Assembly (NCBI RefSeq): GCF_900199455.1
Contig: NZ_FZQR01000001.1
Location: 434,001-498,000 of the forward strand
Direction: 5' to 3'
Length of the DNA: 64,000 bases
DNA from: Mesorhizobium carmichaelinearum
GTDB lineage: Bacteria > Pseudomonadota > Alphaproteobacteria > Rhizobiales > Rhizobiaceae
Under the pieces are notes generated by a model. It saw only the letters and a list, made by a program, of their open reading frames with translations, was not told where the DNA came from and did no database searches. The position numbers and the translations under genes are program-made. Positions 54,703 through 64,000 of the stretch are shown here, piece by piece. Numbering within the stretch: position 1 is the first letter of the stretch; each line of letters opens with the position of its first letter.

Positions 54703-54879
54703 ATGAGCGACAAGACGATATCACCGAAAAAGGGCGGCACGGACCGCAAGGACCGGCTCGCCGAGGAGTTGCGCGCCAATCTGCAGAAACGCAAGGCGCA
54801 GTCGCGCTCGCGCCGTACGGGAGAAGCAGACCAAAGACCGGATGGGCTCGGTTCGGCTAAGGAAATGCAGAAAGATTAA
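54703..54879 (+). CDS. Small conserved basic protein upstream of murA
   Basis: This 58-residue protein is highly charged: KKGGTDRKDRLAEELRANLQ, then KRKAQSRSRR. Similar short proteins ahead of murA are common in Rhizobiales. ATG 54703 is preferred to an in-frame TTG/ATG region at 54649 because it begins the conserved part. It is too small for a domain call; an RNA- or ribosome-binding role is only suggested by the basic C-terminus. It lies 129 nt before murA on the same strand. Confidence 0.65.
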   Translation: MSDKTISPKKGGTDRKDRLAEELRANLQKRKAQSRSRRTGEADQRPDGLGSAKEMQKD

Positions 54880-55008
54880 CTCAAATCAGCCACTCTTGGC
54901 CCGGATGCTTGGAAATCCTATTTCTTGAACCAAGCCGGCCAATGGTCTAGACGGGCCGATACTCAAACGATTGAACCGGCCTTTTCTGGCCGAGAGGGAC
55001 GTTCTTCC

Positions 55009-56301
55009 ATGGATCGCATCAGAATTGTCGGGGGCAACAAGCTCTCCGGAAGCATTCCGATCTCGGGCGCGAAAAACGCCGCTTTGCCCTTGATGATCGC
55101 CTCGCTTTTGACCGACGATACGCTGACGCTGGAAAACGTGCCGCATCTGGCGGATGTCGAGCAGCTGATCCGCATCCTCGGCAATCACGGCGTCGACTAC
55201 TCGGTCAATGGCCGCCGCGAGAAGCAGAATGAGGGCTATTCGCGCACCATCAACTTCTCCGCCCGCAACATTGTCGATACGACGGCGCCTTACGAGCTGG
55301 TGTCGAAGATGCGGGCCTCGTTCTGGGTGATCGGGCCGCTGCTGGCCCGCATGGGCGAGGCCAAGGTATCGCTGCCCGGCGGCTGCGCCATCGGCACGCG
55401 CCCGGTCGACCTGTTCCTCGAAGGCCTGCAGGCGCTGGGCGCCGATCTCGACGTCGACACCGGCTATGTCATTGCCAAGACCAAGAATGGCCGCCTGGTC
55501 GGCAACCGCTTTGTGTTCCCCAAGGTCTCGGTCGGCGCCACCCATGTGCTGATGATGGCGGCTTCGCTGGCCAAGGGCGAGACGGTGCTGGAAAACGCCG
55601 CCTGCGAGCCCGAAATCGTCAACCTCGCCGAATGCCTCAACGCCATGGGCGCCAGGATTTCCGGCGCCGGCACGCCGACCATCACCATCGACGGCGTCGA
55701 ATCGCTGTCGGGTGCGCGCGTTCGCGTCATCCCCGACCGCATCGAGACCGGCACCTATGCCATGGCTGTCGCCATGACCGGCGGCGACGTCGTGCTCGAA
55801 GGCGCGCGGCCAGAGCTGTTGCAGACCGCACTCGACGTGATTTCGCAGACAGGTGCCGAGATCACCCAGACCAATTCCGGCATCCGCGTGAAGCGCAACG
55901 GCGCCGGCATTTCGCCGGTCGACGTGACGACCGCGCCCTTCCCGGCCTTCCCGACCGATCTGCAGGCGCAGTTCATGGGCCTGATGACCATGGCCAAGGG
56001 CAAGTCGCGCATCACCGAGACGATCTTCGAAAACCGCTTCATGCATGTGCAGGAACTCGCCCGGCTCGGCGCCCACATCACGCTTTCAGGCCAGACGGCG
56101 ATCGTCGACGGCGTGGCGAAGCTGAAAGGCGCGCCGGTCATGGCCACCGATCTGCGCGCTTCCGTCTCGCTGGTCATCGCCGGCCTCGCGGCCGAAGGCG
56201 AGACCACGGTCAACCGCGTCTACCATCTCGACCGCGGCTTCGAGCGGCTGGAAGAAAAGCTCTCCAATTGCGGCGCGGTGATCGAGCGGATTTCCGCCTG
56301 A
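55009..56301 (+). CDS. murA: UDP-N-acetylglucosamine 1-carboxyvinyltransferase
   Basis: This enzyme makes the first committed step of peptidoglycan synthesis: transfer of enolpyruvate from phosphoenolpyruvate to UDP-GlcNAc in the cytoplasm. The 430 residues match the family. [20 protein letters not shown] is the N-terminal substrate-binding motif. [15 protein letters not shown] carries the active-site Cys (near residue 126), the one attacked by fosfomycin. The later [11 protein letters not shown] and [16 protein letters not shown] are standard. ATG 55009 is chosen by alignment to the usual N-terminus. A hairpin at 56372-56391 probably ends its transcript. Confidence 0.97.
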   Translation: MDRIRIVGGNKLSGSIPISGAKNAALPLMIASLLTDDTLTLENVPHLADVEQLIRILGNHGVDYSVNGRREKQNEGYSRTINFSARNIVDTTAPYELVSKMRASFWVIGPLLARMGEAKVSLPGGCAIGTRPVDLFLEGLQALGADLDVDTGYVIAKTKNGRLVGNRFVFPKVSVGATHVLMMAASLAKGETVLENAACEPEIVNLAECLNAMGARISGAGTPTITIDGVESLSGARVRVIPDRIETGTYAMAVAMTGGDVVLEGARPELLQTALDVISQTGAEITQTNSGIRVKRNGAGISPVDVTTAPFPAFPTDLQAQFMGLMTMAKGKSRITETIFENRFMHVQELARLGAHITLSGQTAIVDGVAKLKGAPVMATDLRASVSLVIAGLAAEGETTVNRVYHLDRGFERLEEKLSNCGAVIERISA

Positions 56302-56371
56302 CGATCGAACGGCGGCAGCCTCGGACGGAGACTGCCCCGTAGGGCCTTTATCCCCCTGCCAATACCGCAAA

Positions 56372-56391
56372 CCCGAGGCGATTGCCTCGGG
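56372..56391 (+). terminator. Hairpin after murA
   Basis: CCCGAGGC (56372-56379) pairs exactly with GCCTCGGG (56384-56391) around GATT, 70 nt past the murA stop. It is followed by GC-rich sequence rather than T, so it may be a partial terminator. Confidence 0.5.
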
Positions 56392-56469
56392 CGGCGGTCG
56401 TGTCGCGGTTGCGCCGGCCGGAAAGACCGCCTAACAGAAGGCTGAACCAACCTTAGGTGCAAATTCCGC

Positions 56470-56901
56470 ATGGCCCTCAAGCTTATCGCGCTCGACGACC
56501 AGGACCTGAGCATCGTTTCGGCTCATGTGCAGGACGCCGTCTTGAAAGTCAGCGACCTCGAATACCTGCCTGCGGCCAAGCGTTTCGTGCTGACCATGAA
56601 CCGTTTCGTCTGGGAGGCAAAGTCGGGCCTGTTTCGCCAGCACAATGAGCGGCGGCAGGCCGTGCTGCATTTCGACCGGGTGCTGGGCGCCAAGACCAAT
56701 GGCATCGCCCGTAACAAGCCGGCCGAGGTGCTGTCCCTGCTGGCGATCAGCTTCATCGAGATCAGCAAGCCGGCCGGCATCGTCGAGCTGATCTTTTCGG
56801 GCGGCGGCACCATCATGCTCGATGTCGAGTGCATCGAGGCCCGCCTTGCCGACATAGGCGGCGCGTGGGAAGCCACTTCACGTCCTGTCCACAAGGCTTG
56901 A
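56470..56901 (+). CDS. DUF2948 family protein
   Basis: This 143-residue protein has the look of the alphaproteobacterial DUF2948 family: LKLIALDDQDLSIVSAHVQD at the start, then VSDLEYLPAAKRFVLTMNRF and the closing ELIFSGGGTIMLDVECIEAR. The function of the family is not known. It is always found just before hisD in Rhizobiales, as here (6 nt between stop and ATG), so both are co-transcribed. It has no membrane segment or signal peptide. Confidence 0.88.
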   Translation: MALKLIALDDQDLSIVSAHVQDAVLKVSDLEYLPAAKRFVLTMNRFVWEAKSGLFRQHNERRQAVLHFDRVLGAKTNGIARNKPAEVLSLLAISFIEISKPAGIVELIFSGGGTIMLDVECIEARLADIGGAWEATSRPVHKA

Positions 56902-56907
56902 CCGTCG

Positions 56908-58200
56908 ATGGCCATCACGCTTCGCCAGTCTGACGCCGATTTCGAGCAACGTTTTGCCGCCTTCCTCACGACCAAGCGGGAAGTGTCCGCCGATGTCGAC
57001 GCCGTGGTGCGCGACATTATCGCGCGCGTCCGCGCCGAAGGCGACAAGGCATTGATCGACTACACGCAGAAATTTGGCGGCGGCGACCTCAGCACGCTGG
57101 GCATCGCCGTCTCCAGGGACGACATTGCCAGAGCCTATACCGAGGCCGATCCGCGGACAGTCGAAGCGTTGCATTTCGCGCGCGACCGTATTCGCTCGCA
57201 TCACGAGCGGCAGAAGCCCAGGGATGATCGTTACACGGATGCCGCCGGCGTCGAACTCGGCTGGCGCTGGACGGCGATCGAGGCGGTCGGGCTCTACGTG
57301 CCGGGCGGCACGGCGAGCTACCCGAGCTCGGTGTTGATGAACGCCGTGCCGGCCAAGGTCGCCGGCGTCGAGCGCATCGTCATCGTGGTGCCAGCGCCGC
57401 AAGGCATTATCAATCCGCTGGTGCTGGTGGCAGCCGATATCGCCGGCGTCTCGGAAATCTACCGCGTCGGCGGCGCGCAGGCGATCGCAGCACTTGCTTA
57501 CGGCACGGAGACAATAAAGCCGGTCGCCAAGATCGTCGGCCCTGGCAATGCCTATGTCGCGGCGGCCAAGCGGCAGGTGTTCGGCACGGTCGGCATCGAC
57601 ATGATCGCCGGTCCTTCGGAAGTGCTTGTCGTGGCCGACGGCAGCAATGATCCGGACTGGATCGCCGCCGATCTTTTGGCGCAGGCCGAGCATGACGTCT
57701 CGTCACAGTCGATCCTGATCACCGACGATCAGGCCTTCGGCAAAGCAGTCGAAGCCGCCGTCGAGCGCCAGTTGCAGAGCCTGCCGCGCGCCGAGACGGC
57801 TGCCGCAAGCTGGCGCGATTTCGGCGCGGTGATCCTGGTGCCGGCAATCGAAAAGTCGCTGCCGCTGGTCGACCGCATCGCGGCCGAACATGTCGAGCTG
57901 GCCATCGACGATGCCGAGGGCTTCCTGGCGAAAATGCGCAATGCCGGCGCCGTCTTTCTCGGCCGCCATACGCCGGAAGTCATCGGCGACTATGTCGGCG
58001 GCTCCAACCATGTGCTGCCGACCGCGCGCTCGGCGCGCTTCTCGTCGGGCCTGTCGGTGCTCGACTTCGTCAAGCGCACCTCGATCCTCAAGCTCGGGCC
58101 GGAGCAGCTGCGCGCGCTGGCGCCGGCGGCGATCGCGCTTGCCAAGGCGGAAGGGCTCGACGCGCATGGCCGCTCCGTCGCCATACGGCTGAACATGTAG
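56908..58200 (+). CDS. hisD: Histidinol dehydrogenase
   Basis: This zinc enzyme catalyses the last two steps of histidine synthesis, L-histidinol to L-histidine with 2 NAD+. The 430 residues include GLYVPGGTASYPSSVLMNAV, GPGNAYVAAAKRQVFG, DMIAGPSEVLVVAD, the conserved QAEHDVSSQSILIT with zinc-binding His, and the late FLGRHTPEVIGDYVGGSNHV. It is distant from any other his genes, in the usual Rhizobiales position after DUF2948 and before UPF0262. Codon use is like its neighbours. Confidence 0.97.
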   Translation: MAITLRQSDADFEQRFAAFLTTKREVSADVDAVVRDIIARVRAEGDKALIDYTQKFGGGDLSTLGIAVSRDDIARAYTEADPRTVEALHFARDRIRSHHERQKPRDDRYTDAAGVELGWRWTAIEAVGLYVPGGTASYPSSVLMNAVPAKVAGVERIVIVVPAPQGIINPLVLVAADIAGVSEIYRVGGAQAIAALAYGTETIKPVAKIVGPGNAYVAAAKRQVFGTVGIDMIAGPSEVLVVADGSNDPDWIAADLLAQAEHDVSSQSILITDDQAFGKAVEAAVERQLQSLPRAETAAASWRDFGAVILVPAIEKSLPLVDRIAAEHVELAIDDAEGFLAKMRNAGAVFLGRHTPEVIGDYVGGSNHVLPTARSARFSSGLSVLDFVKRTSILKLGPEQLRALAPAAIALAKAEGLDAHGRSVAIRLNM

Positions 58201-58206
58201 GCCACT

Positions 58207-58692
58207 ATGTCGGACTACGATCGAACCCGCGCAAGGCTGATCGATGTCGAACTCGACGAATCGATCGGCCGTTCGACGCCAGATGTCGAGCACGAACGCG
58301 CGGTGGCGATCTTCGACCTGATCGAGGAGAACAGTTTTCAACCCGTCAATGATGGTGGCGCTGGCCCCTACCGGTTGAAACTGTCACTGGCCGAGCAGCG
58401 CCTGGTCTTCGCCGTGGCGCGCGAGGACGGCGCCGCGGTCGTCACCCACATCCTGTCGCTGACGCCGCTCAGGCGCATCGTCAAGGATTACTATATGATC
58501 TGCGAAAGCTACTACGACGCCATCCGCTCCTCGACACCGAGCCATATCGAGGCGATCGACATGGGTCGGCGCGGTTTGCACAATGAAGGTTCGCAGACGC
58601 TGATGGACCGGCTCTCCGGCAAGATCGACATCGACTTCGACACGGCGCGCCGGCTGTTCACGCTGGTCTGCGTGCTGCACTGGCGGGGCTAG
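58207..58692 (+). CDS. UPF0262 family protein
   Basis: This 161-residue protein matches the UPF0262 family of alphaproteobacteria. It starts with [20 protein letters not shown] and continues to [20 protein letters not shown] and [19 protein letters not shown] at the end. No function is known. It starts 6 nt after hisD and its stop nearly touches the phosphatase gene, whose product may start inside or just behind this stop. Confidence 0.9.
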   Translation: MSDYDRTRARLIDVELDESIGRSTPDVEHERAVAIFDLIEENSFQPVNDGGAGPYRLKLSLAEQRLVFAVAREDGAAVVTHILSLTPLRRIVKDYYMICESYYDAIRSSTPSHIEAIDMGRRGLHNEGSQTLMDRLSGKIDIDFDTARRLFTLVCVLHWRG

Positions 58693-58694
58693 CC

Positions 58695-59150
58695 CTGGTA
58701 CCCGGCGCCCTGCCCCGCTCGATCCTGTTCCTGTGCGGCATGAACGCCGTGCGCTCGCCGATGGCCGAGCAACTGGCGCGCCGGATGCTGCCCGCCACCA
58801 TCTTCGTCGCCTCGGCCGGTGTGCGCGCCGGTGAACGCGACCCGTTCGTCGATGCGGTGCTGGCCGAAGACGGACTCACGCTGGGCGAACGTCATCCCAG
58901 GACGCTGGACGACCTCGAGGACGACTATTTCGACCTGATCGTCACGCTGGCGCCGGAGGCGCACCATGCCGCGCTGGAACTCACCCGCTCGCTCGCCGTC
59001 GAGGTCGAATACTGGCCGACACAGGACCCGACCAATGCTGGCGGCACGCGCGAGCAGATCATGGCGGCCTACCGCGACGTGCGCGAGCGGCTGAAGTTGC
59101 GCATAAGCCGACGTTTTTTGCCTCCGGAAGCAAAAAACGCGACGGATTAA
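58695..59150 (+). CDS. Low-molecular-weight protein tyrosine phosphatase-like protein with non-standard start
   Basis: The catalytic loop [12 protein letters not shown] (C-x5-R-S) of low-molecular-weight phosphatases and arsenate-reductase-like proteins is present. Its Cys lies two codons before the first ATG (58740), so that ATG cannot be the true start. Upstream the frame is open back to a stop at 58584 but holds no ATG, GTG or TTG. CTG 58695, two bases after the UPF0262 stop, is the best candidate and gives 151 residues ([17 protein letters not shown]). The acidic general-acid region near the end is [15 protein letters not shown]. Dephosphorylation of tyrosine is likely; substrates are unknown. 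Confidence 0.72.
   Translation: MVPGALPRSILFLCGMNAVRSPMAEQLARRMLPATIFVASAGVRAGERDPFVDAVLAEDGLTLGERHPRTLDDLEDDYFDLIVTLAPEAHHAALELTRSLAVEVEYWPTQDPTNAGGTREQIMAAYRDVRERLKLRISRRFLPPEAKNATD
59112..59139 (+). terminator. 10-bp hairpin inside the 3' end of the phosphatase gene
   Basis: CGTTTTTTGC (59112-59121) pairs exactly with GCAAAAAACG (59130-59139) around the loop ctccggaa. It lies over codons just before the stop, 99 nt before infA. It could attenuate transcription into infA or protect mRNA ends; no T-run follows. Confidence 0.4.
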
Positions 59151-59237
59151 GCGTGTTCACAAGCGGACGATTATCATATAGGTTCCGCCGAAATTCCAGC
59201 CGGGGCGCTGGAACTGCCATCCAAGCAAAGGTATCGA

Positions 59238-59456
59238 ATGCCGAAGGAAGAAGTCCTCGAGTTTCCGGGTGTCGTGACGGAATTGTTGCCCAACGCGATG
59301 TTCCGGGTGAAGCTCGAAAACGAACACGAGATCATCGCCCATACGGCCGGCCGCATGCGCAAGAACCGCATCCGCGTGCTGACCGGCGACAAGGTTCTGG
59401 TCGAGATGACGCCATACGACCTGACCAAGGGCCGCATCACCTACCGCTTCAAGTAA
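59238..59456 (+). CDS. infA: Translation initiation factor IF-1
   Basis: This 72-residue S1/OB-fold protein binds the 30S A site during initiation. The whole sequence is typical: [20 protein letters not shown], then [20 protein letters not shown] and the C-terminal [14 protein letters not shown]. The start is set by family length. It sits in the conserved hisD-UPF0262-phosphatase-infA-maf-yacG block and is followed after 23 nt by maf. Confidence 0.98.
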
Positions 59457-59479
59457 GATCAAGGCTCGACTGGTCCGCG

Positions 59480-60106
59480 ATGAGCATTTTGCAGAAGCTG
59501 GTGCTTGCCTCGGGTTCGCCGCGCCGCATCGAACTGTTGCAGCAGGCCGGCATCGAGCCGGACCGTATCTTGCCAGCCGATGTCGACGAAACGCCGCAGC
59601 GTGCCGAGCATCCGCGCTCGCTGGCCAAACGGCTGTCGAAGGAAAAGGCCGAGAAGGCGTTCGCGTCGCTGAAGACCGAGACGGACTATGCACCGAGCTT
59701 CGTGCTGGCCGCCGACACGGTGGTCGCGGTCGGCCGACGCATCCTGCCCAAGGCCGAGACGCTGGACGATGCCGCCAACTGCCTCGGGCTGTTGTCGGGC
59801 CGTTCGCATCGGGTCTATTCCGGCATCTGCCTGATCACGCCGGGCGGCAAGCTGCGCCAGCGGCTGGTCGAGACGCGGGTGCGTTTCAAGCGGCTGCCGC
59901 GCGAGGAGATCGACGCCTATGTCGCCTCGGGCGAATGGCGCGGCAAGGCCGGCGGCTATGCCGTCCAGGGCCTAGCCGGCGCCTTTGTCGTCAAGCTCGT
60001 CGGCTCCTACACCAACATCGTCGGCTTGCCGCTCTATGAGACGGTGGCGCTGCTGTCGGGCGAAGGCTTCAAGACCCATCAGAGTTGGCTGTCCGCACGG
60101 CCATGA
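59480..60106 (+). CDS. maf: Maf family nucleoside triphosphate pyrophosphatase
   Basis: This 208-residue cytoplasmic enzyme hydrolyses non-canonical or pyrimidine nucleoside triphosphates to monophosphates. The Maf signature is clear: [19 protein letters not shown] at the N-terminus, [13 protein letters not shown], the catalytic [17 protein letters not shown] with the key Asp, [11 protein letters not shown], and the late [16 protein letters not shown]. The ATG at 59480 begins the family domain; the frame runs further back without support. The last codons overlap yacG in an ATGA junction. Confidence 0.94.
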   Translation: MSILQKLVLASGSPRRIELLQQAGIEPDRILPADVDETPQRAEHPRSLAKRLSKEKAEKAFASLKTETDYAPSFVLAADTVVAVGRRILPKAETLDDAANCLGLLSGRSHRVYSGICLITPGGKLRQRLVETRVRFKRLPREEIDAYVASGEWRGKAGGYAVQGLAGAFVVKLVGSYTNIVGLPLYETVALLSGEGFKTHQSWLSARP

Positions 60107-60300
60107 ATTCCGACTCCAAAGTCACGCCGCTGCGCCCAAAGCGGCCCTGCCCCGAATGCGGAAAGCCGTCGGCGCGCGACAGCTTTCCGTTCTGCTCGAC
60201 GCGCTGCAAGGACATCGACCTCAACCGCTGGCTGAAGGGCGCCTATGTCATCAAGGCCCGCGACGACGAGGAAGAGCCGGACGCCGACGAGCCGAAATAG
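60103..60300 (+). CDS. yacG: DNA gyrase inhibitor YacG (zinc-binding)
   Basis: This 65-residue zinc protein has the two Cys pairs CPECGKP and [16 protein letters not shown], the zinc-ribbon of YacG, which binds GyrB and inhibits DNA gyrase in E. coli. The acidic C-terminal tail ([10 protein letters not shown]) is usual. The ATG 60103 overlaps the maf stop (ATGA), so translation is coupled. The gene converges on melA with a 15-nt gap. Confidence 0.93.
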   Translation: MNSDSKVTPLRPKRPCPECGKPSARDSFPFCSTRCKDIDLNRWLKGAYVIKARDDEEEPDADEPK

Positions 60301-60315
60301 GGGCGACGCCGCCGG

Positions 60316-61686
60316 TCAGGCCGCCTCGGTCTTGCGGCTCGTGCGCGCCCAGGCCGGTAGCCAGTCGCTGTGAGCAGCTAGGAGATCGTCGACCAGTGAC
60401 CAGATCTGGTCGAGATCGAGTTCGGCCGCCGTGTGCGGGTCCATCATCGCGGCATGATAGATATGCTCTCGGTTCTCGCTCATCAGCGCCCGCACCGTCA
60501 GTTCCTGGACATTGATGTTGGTGCGGATCAGCGCCGTCAATTGCGGCGGCAGGTCGCCTATATAGGTCGGCTGGATGCCGGAGGCGTCGACCAGGCAGGG
60601 AACCTCGGCGGCGCAATCGCGGGGCAGCGAGGTGATGCAGCCATTGTTGCGGACATTGCCATAGATCACCGACGGCTCGCCGGTCCAAACCGAGTTCATG
60701 ATCGAGGAGGCATACTCCCTGGACTCCTCAACCTCGATGCGCTGGGCCGAGCGATAGGCCTGCGCCTGATCTTTCCAACGCTCGATCTGCTCGATGCAGC
60801 GCTTGGGGTATTCGTCGAGCGGAATGCCATATTTCTCGATCAGATCGGGGCGGCCCTCCTTGATGAAATAGGGCGTGTATTCGGCGAAATGCTCCGAGCT
60901 CTCGGTGACGAAATAGCCGAGTCTGGTCAGCATCTCGTAGCGCACCTTGTTGGGGCAGCGCGGATTCCAGCCCGGCTTGGGCGCGCGGCCTTCGCGATAG
61001 GCGCGCACGAGATCCGGATAGAGGTCGCGGTAGGAGCCGTCAGGCTGGCGGTGCTCGAATTTCAGGTAGAAGGCCATGTGGTTGATGCCGGCCGACCGGT
61101 AGCGGATCTCGTCATAAGGCAGGGAGAGGTCGTGAGCGAGTTCCATCGCCGTGCCCTGCACCGAGTGACAGAGCCCGACCTGCTTGATTTCGGGGTATTT
61201 CTCCGAAATCGCCCAGGTGTTGATCGCCATCGGATTGACGTATTGCAGCATGATCGCTTCGGGGCAGACGGCGAGCATGTCCTCGCAGATCTTCCACAGA
61301 TGCGGCACGGTTCTGAGGCCGCGCATGATGCCGCCGACGCCGAGCGTGTCGGCGATTGTCTGGCGCAGTCCGTATTTCTTCGGCACTTCGAAATCGGTGA
61401 CGGTGCAGGGCTCATAGCCGCCGATCTGGAAGGCGACGACGACGAAATCGGCCCCGGCAAGTGCCTTGCGCTGGTCGGAATAGGTCTCGGCCTTTGCCTT
61501 CACGCCGAGCGTCGCGATCAGCTTGTTGACGACGATGGCGCTCTCTTCCAGCCGCTGCGGATTGATGTCCATGAGCGCGATCGTCGCGCCCGAGAGTGCT
61601 GGCCGCTGCAGCACGTCGCCGACGATGTTCTTCATGAACACCGTCGAGCCGGCGCCGATGAACGTGATCCTGGGATTTCTTGCCAC
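60316..61686 (-). CDS. melA: Alpha-galactosidase, glycoside hydrolase family 4
   Basis: This 456-residue cytoplasmic enzyme splits alpha-galactosides such as melibiose and raffinose by the NAD+- and Mn2+-dependent redox mechanism of GH4. The Rossmann motif is ITFIGAGSTVFMKNI. Metal ligands are in VGLCHSVQGTAMEL (Cys) and YRSAGINHMAFYL (His), and NPMAINTW is the conserved substrate region. The start is a GTG at 61686 with GGAGG before it. It is last in a minus-strand operon with an oligopeptide-type ABC ATPase and permease. The same association, with agp genes, is known from Sinorhizobium meliloti for alpha-galactoside uptake. GH4 specificity (galactosidase, glucosidase or glucuronidase) is inferred from context. 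Confidence 0.82.
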   Translation of the reverse strand: MARNPRITFIGAGSTVFMKNIVGDVLQRPALSGATIALMDINPQRLEESAIVVNKLIATLGVKAKAETYSDQRKALAGADFVVVAFQIGGYEPCTVTDFEVPKKYGLRQTIADTLGVGGIMRGLRTVPHLWKICEDMLAVCPEAIMLQYVNPMAINTWAISEKYPEIKQVGLCHSVQGTAMELAHDLSLPYDEIRYRSAGINHMAFYLKFEHRQPDGSYRDLYPDLVRAYREGRAPKPGWNPRCPNKVRYEMLTRLGYFVTESSEHFAEYTPYFIKEGRPDLIEKYGIPLDEYPKRCIEQIERWKDQAQAYRSAQRIEVEESREYASSIMNSVWTGEPSVIYGNVRNNGCITSLPRDCAAEVPCLVDASGIQPTYIGDLPPQLTALIRTNINVQELTVRALMSENREHIYHAAMMDPHTAAELDLDQIWSLVDDLLAAHSDWLPAWARTSRKTEAA

Positions 61687-61706
61687 TTTAAACCTCCGGC
61701 ACTTTG

Positions 61707-63374
<1,668 letters not shown>

Positions 63375-63384
63375 CCCGGCCACC

Positions 63385-64000
63385 TCAATACGGATCGACG
63401 GCGTCGCGCAGGCCATCGCCCAGCGCGTTGAAGGCAAAGACTGTAGCGAGCACGAAACCGACCGGCGACAGGATCCAGGGATAGGTGCCGATGACGGAAT
63501 AGGTTGCGGTGTCCTGCAGCATCAGGCCCCAGGAGATCAGCGGCGGCTTGACCGCAAAGCCGAGGAACCCGAGGAAGCATTCGAGCAGCACCACGGTCGG
63601 GATCGCCAAGGTGACCGCGACGATCACGTGGCTCATCACATTGGGCAAGATGTGCTGCAGGATGATGCGCCGGTCGGTGGCGCCGACCGCCATGGCGGCG
63701 CGCACATATTCGATGCGCGCCAGCGCCAACGTCTTGCCGCGCACCTCGCGCGACATCTGCGCCCAGCCCAGCGCCGACATGACGATGATGACGAAGGCGA
63801 GGAAGACATTGGTCGGCGCGGTGACGGGGATCAGCGTCGTCAGCGCCAGATAGAGCGGCAGCTGTGGGAAGGCGAGCACCAGTTCGACGAAGCGCTGCGT
63901 CCAGATATCGAACCGGCCGCCGAAATAGCCCGAAACCATGCCGACGGTGGTGCCGATGACGGTGATGATGAAGACGACCGTCAGCGCGATCATCAGCGAG
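63385..64000 (-). CDS. ABC transporter permease (DppC-like), cut by the window edge
   Basis: This is the C-terminal part, at least 205 residues, of an inner-membrane permease of the BPD_transp_1 family. Membrane segments include MIALTVVFIITVIGTTVGMV and NVFLAFVIIVMSALGWAQM. The coupling-loop motif is EYVRAAMAVGATDRRIILQHILPN (in pieces EYVRAAMAVGATDRRI and HILPN). It ends NALGDGLRDAVDPY, typical of DppC/OppC. The frame has no stop before 64000, so the N-terminus and any partner permease or binding protein are outside. It belongs to the same operon as the double ATPase. Confidence 0.88.
   Translation of the reverse strand, partial: SLMIALTVVFIITVIGTTVGMVSGYFGGRFDIWTQRFVELVLAFPQLPLYLALTTLIPVTAPTNVFLAFVIIVMSALGWAQMSREVRGKTLALARIEYVRAAMAVGATDRRIILQHILPNVMSHVIVAVTLAIPTVVLLECFLGFLGFAVKPPLISWGLMLQDTATYSVIGTYPWILSPVGFVLATVFAFNALGDGLRDAVDPY

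Noticed and set aside
59151..59237. Promoter of infA (TTCACA near 59156 with TATAGG/TAGGTT about 16-17 nt downstream)
   Set aside because: Neither hexamer is close to consensus and several spacings are possible, so it was not listed as a feature.

Overview
The window looks like chromosomal DNA of a Rhizobiales alphaproteobacterium, most likely Mesorhizobium or a close relative. The basis is GC-rich coding DNA (roughly 60-65 % by eye), a two-armed Tad/Cpa pilus locus with several TadE/TadG proteins, the order murA - DUF2948 - hisD - UPF0262 - tyrosine phosphatase - infA - maf - yacG, an alpha-galactoside (agp/mel-type) operon, and a RIME/Bru-RS-like intergenic palindrome. The genus is inferred from gene families and order, not from a search.

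Layout. 1-2738: exopolysaccharide genes (GT4 fragment, GT2, O-antigen-ligase-like polymerase). 2799-7121: proC, a VapBC pair, a COG4091 homoserine-dehydrogenase-like enzyme and a Tat-exported multicopper oxidase. 7260-15124: metH, with a near-perfect 20-bp operator-like palindrome upstream, and a secreted caspase-TPR protein. 15340-19663: an SDR, a MESH1-like (p)ppGpp-hydrolase candidate, a DUF882 peptidoglycan peptidase and an unknown membrane protein. 19978-22395: a lower-GC overlapping operon of three membrane lipid-type enzymes (PAP2, ICMT-like, sterol-desaturase-like).

22479-36067: a complete-looking Tad pilus locus in two divergent arms. The minus arm is tadA-tadB-tadC-tadD-cpaA. The plus arm is two tandem flp pilins, cpaB, cpaC, a short lipoprotein, tadG, two tadE-like genes, cpaE, then an L,D-transpeptidase and a coiled-coil membrane protein joined to cpaE by overlapping frames. 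36130-36666 is a lone membrane protein.

37112-53679: a type I secretion/adhesin locus. It has a TolC-like porin, LapB-like ABC exporter, HlyD-like adaptor and RHH regulator, converging on a LapG-like cysteine protease. The protease is divergent from a 2019-residue RTX/VCBS-type adhesin. Then come a small secreted protein, an LpoA/ANF-type lipoprotein, a degenerate SNase-like membrane protein and a membrane protein with a degenerate GGDEF domain. Together they look like a Lap-type surface-adhesion system in which no LapD is visible. 54025-54413 holds a strongly folded, C-rich-looped RNA leader ahead of a 73-codon gene, next to tRNA-Thr(GGT).

54703-60300: the housekeeping cluster from a small conserved gene through murA, hisD and infA to yacG. 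60316-64000: GH4 alpha-galactosidase, a fused double ABC ATPase and a permease cut by the window edge. No CRISPR array, insertion sequence, rRNA or prophage was recognised.
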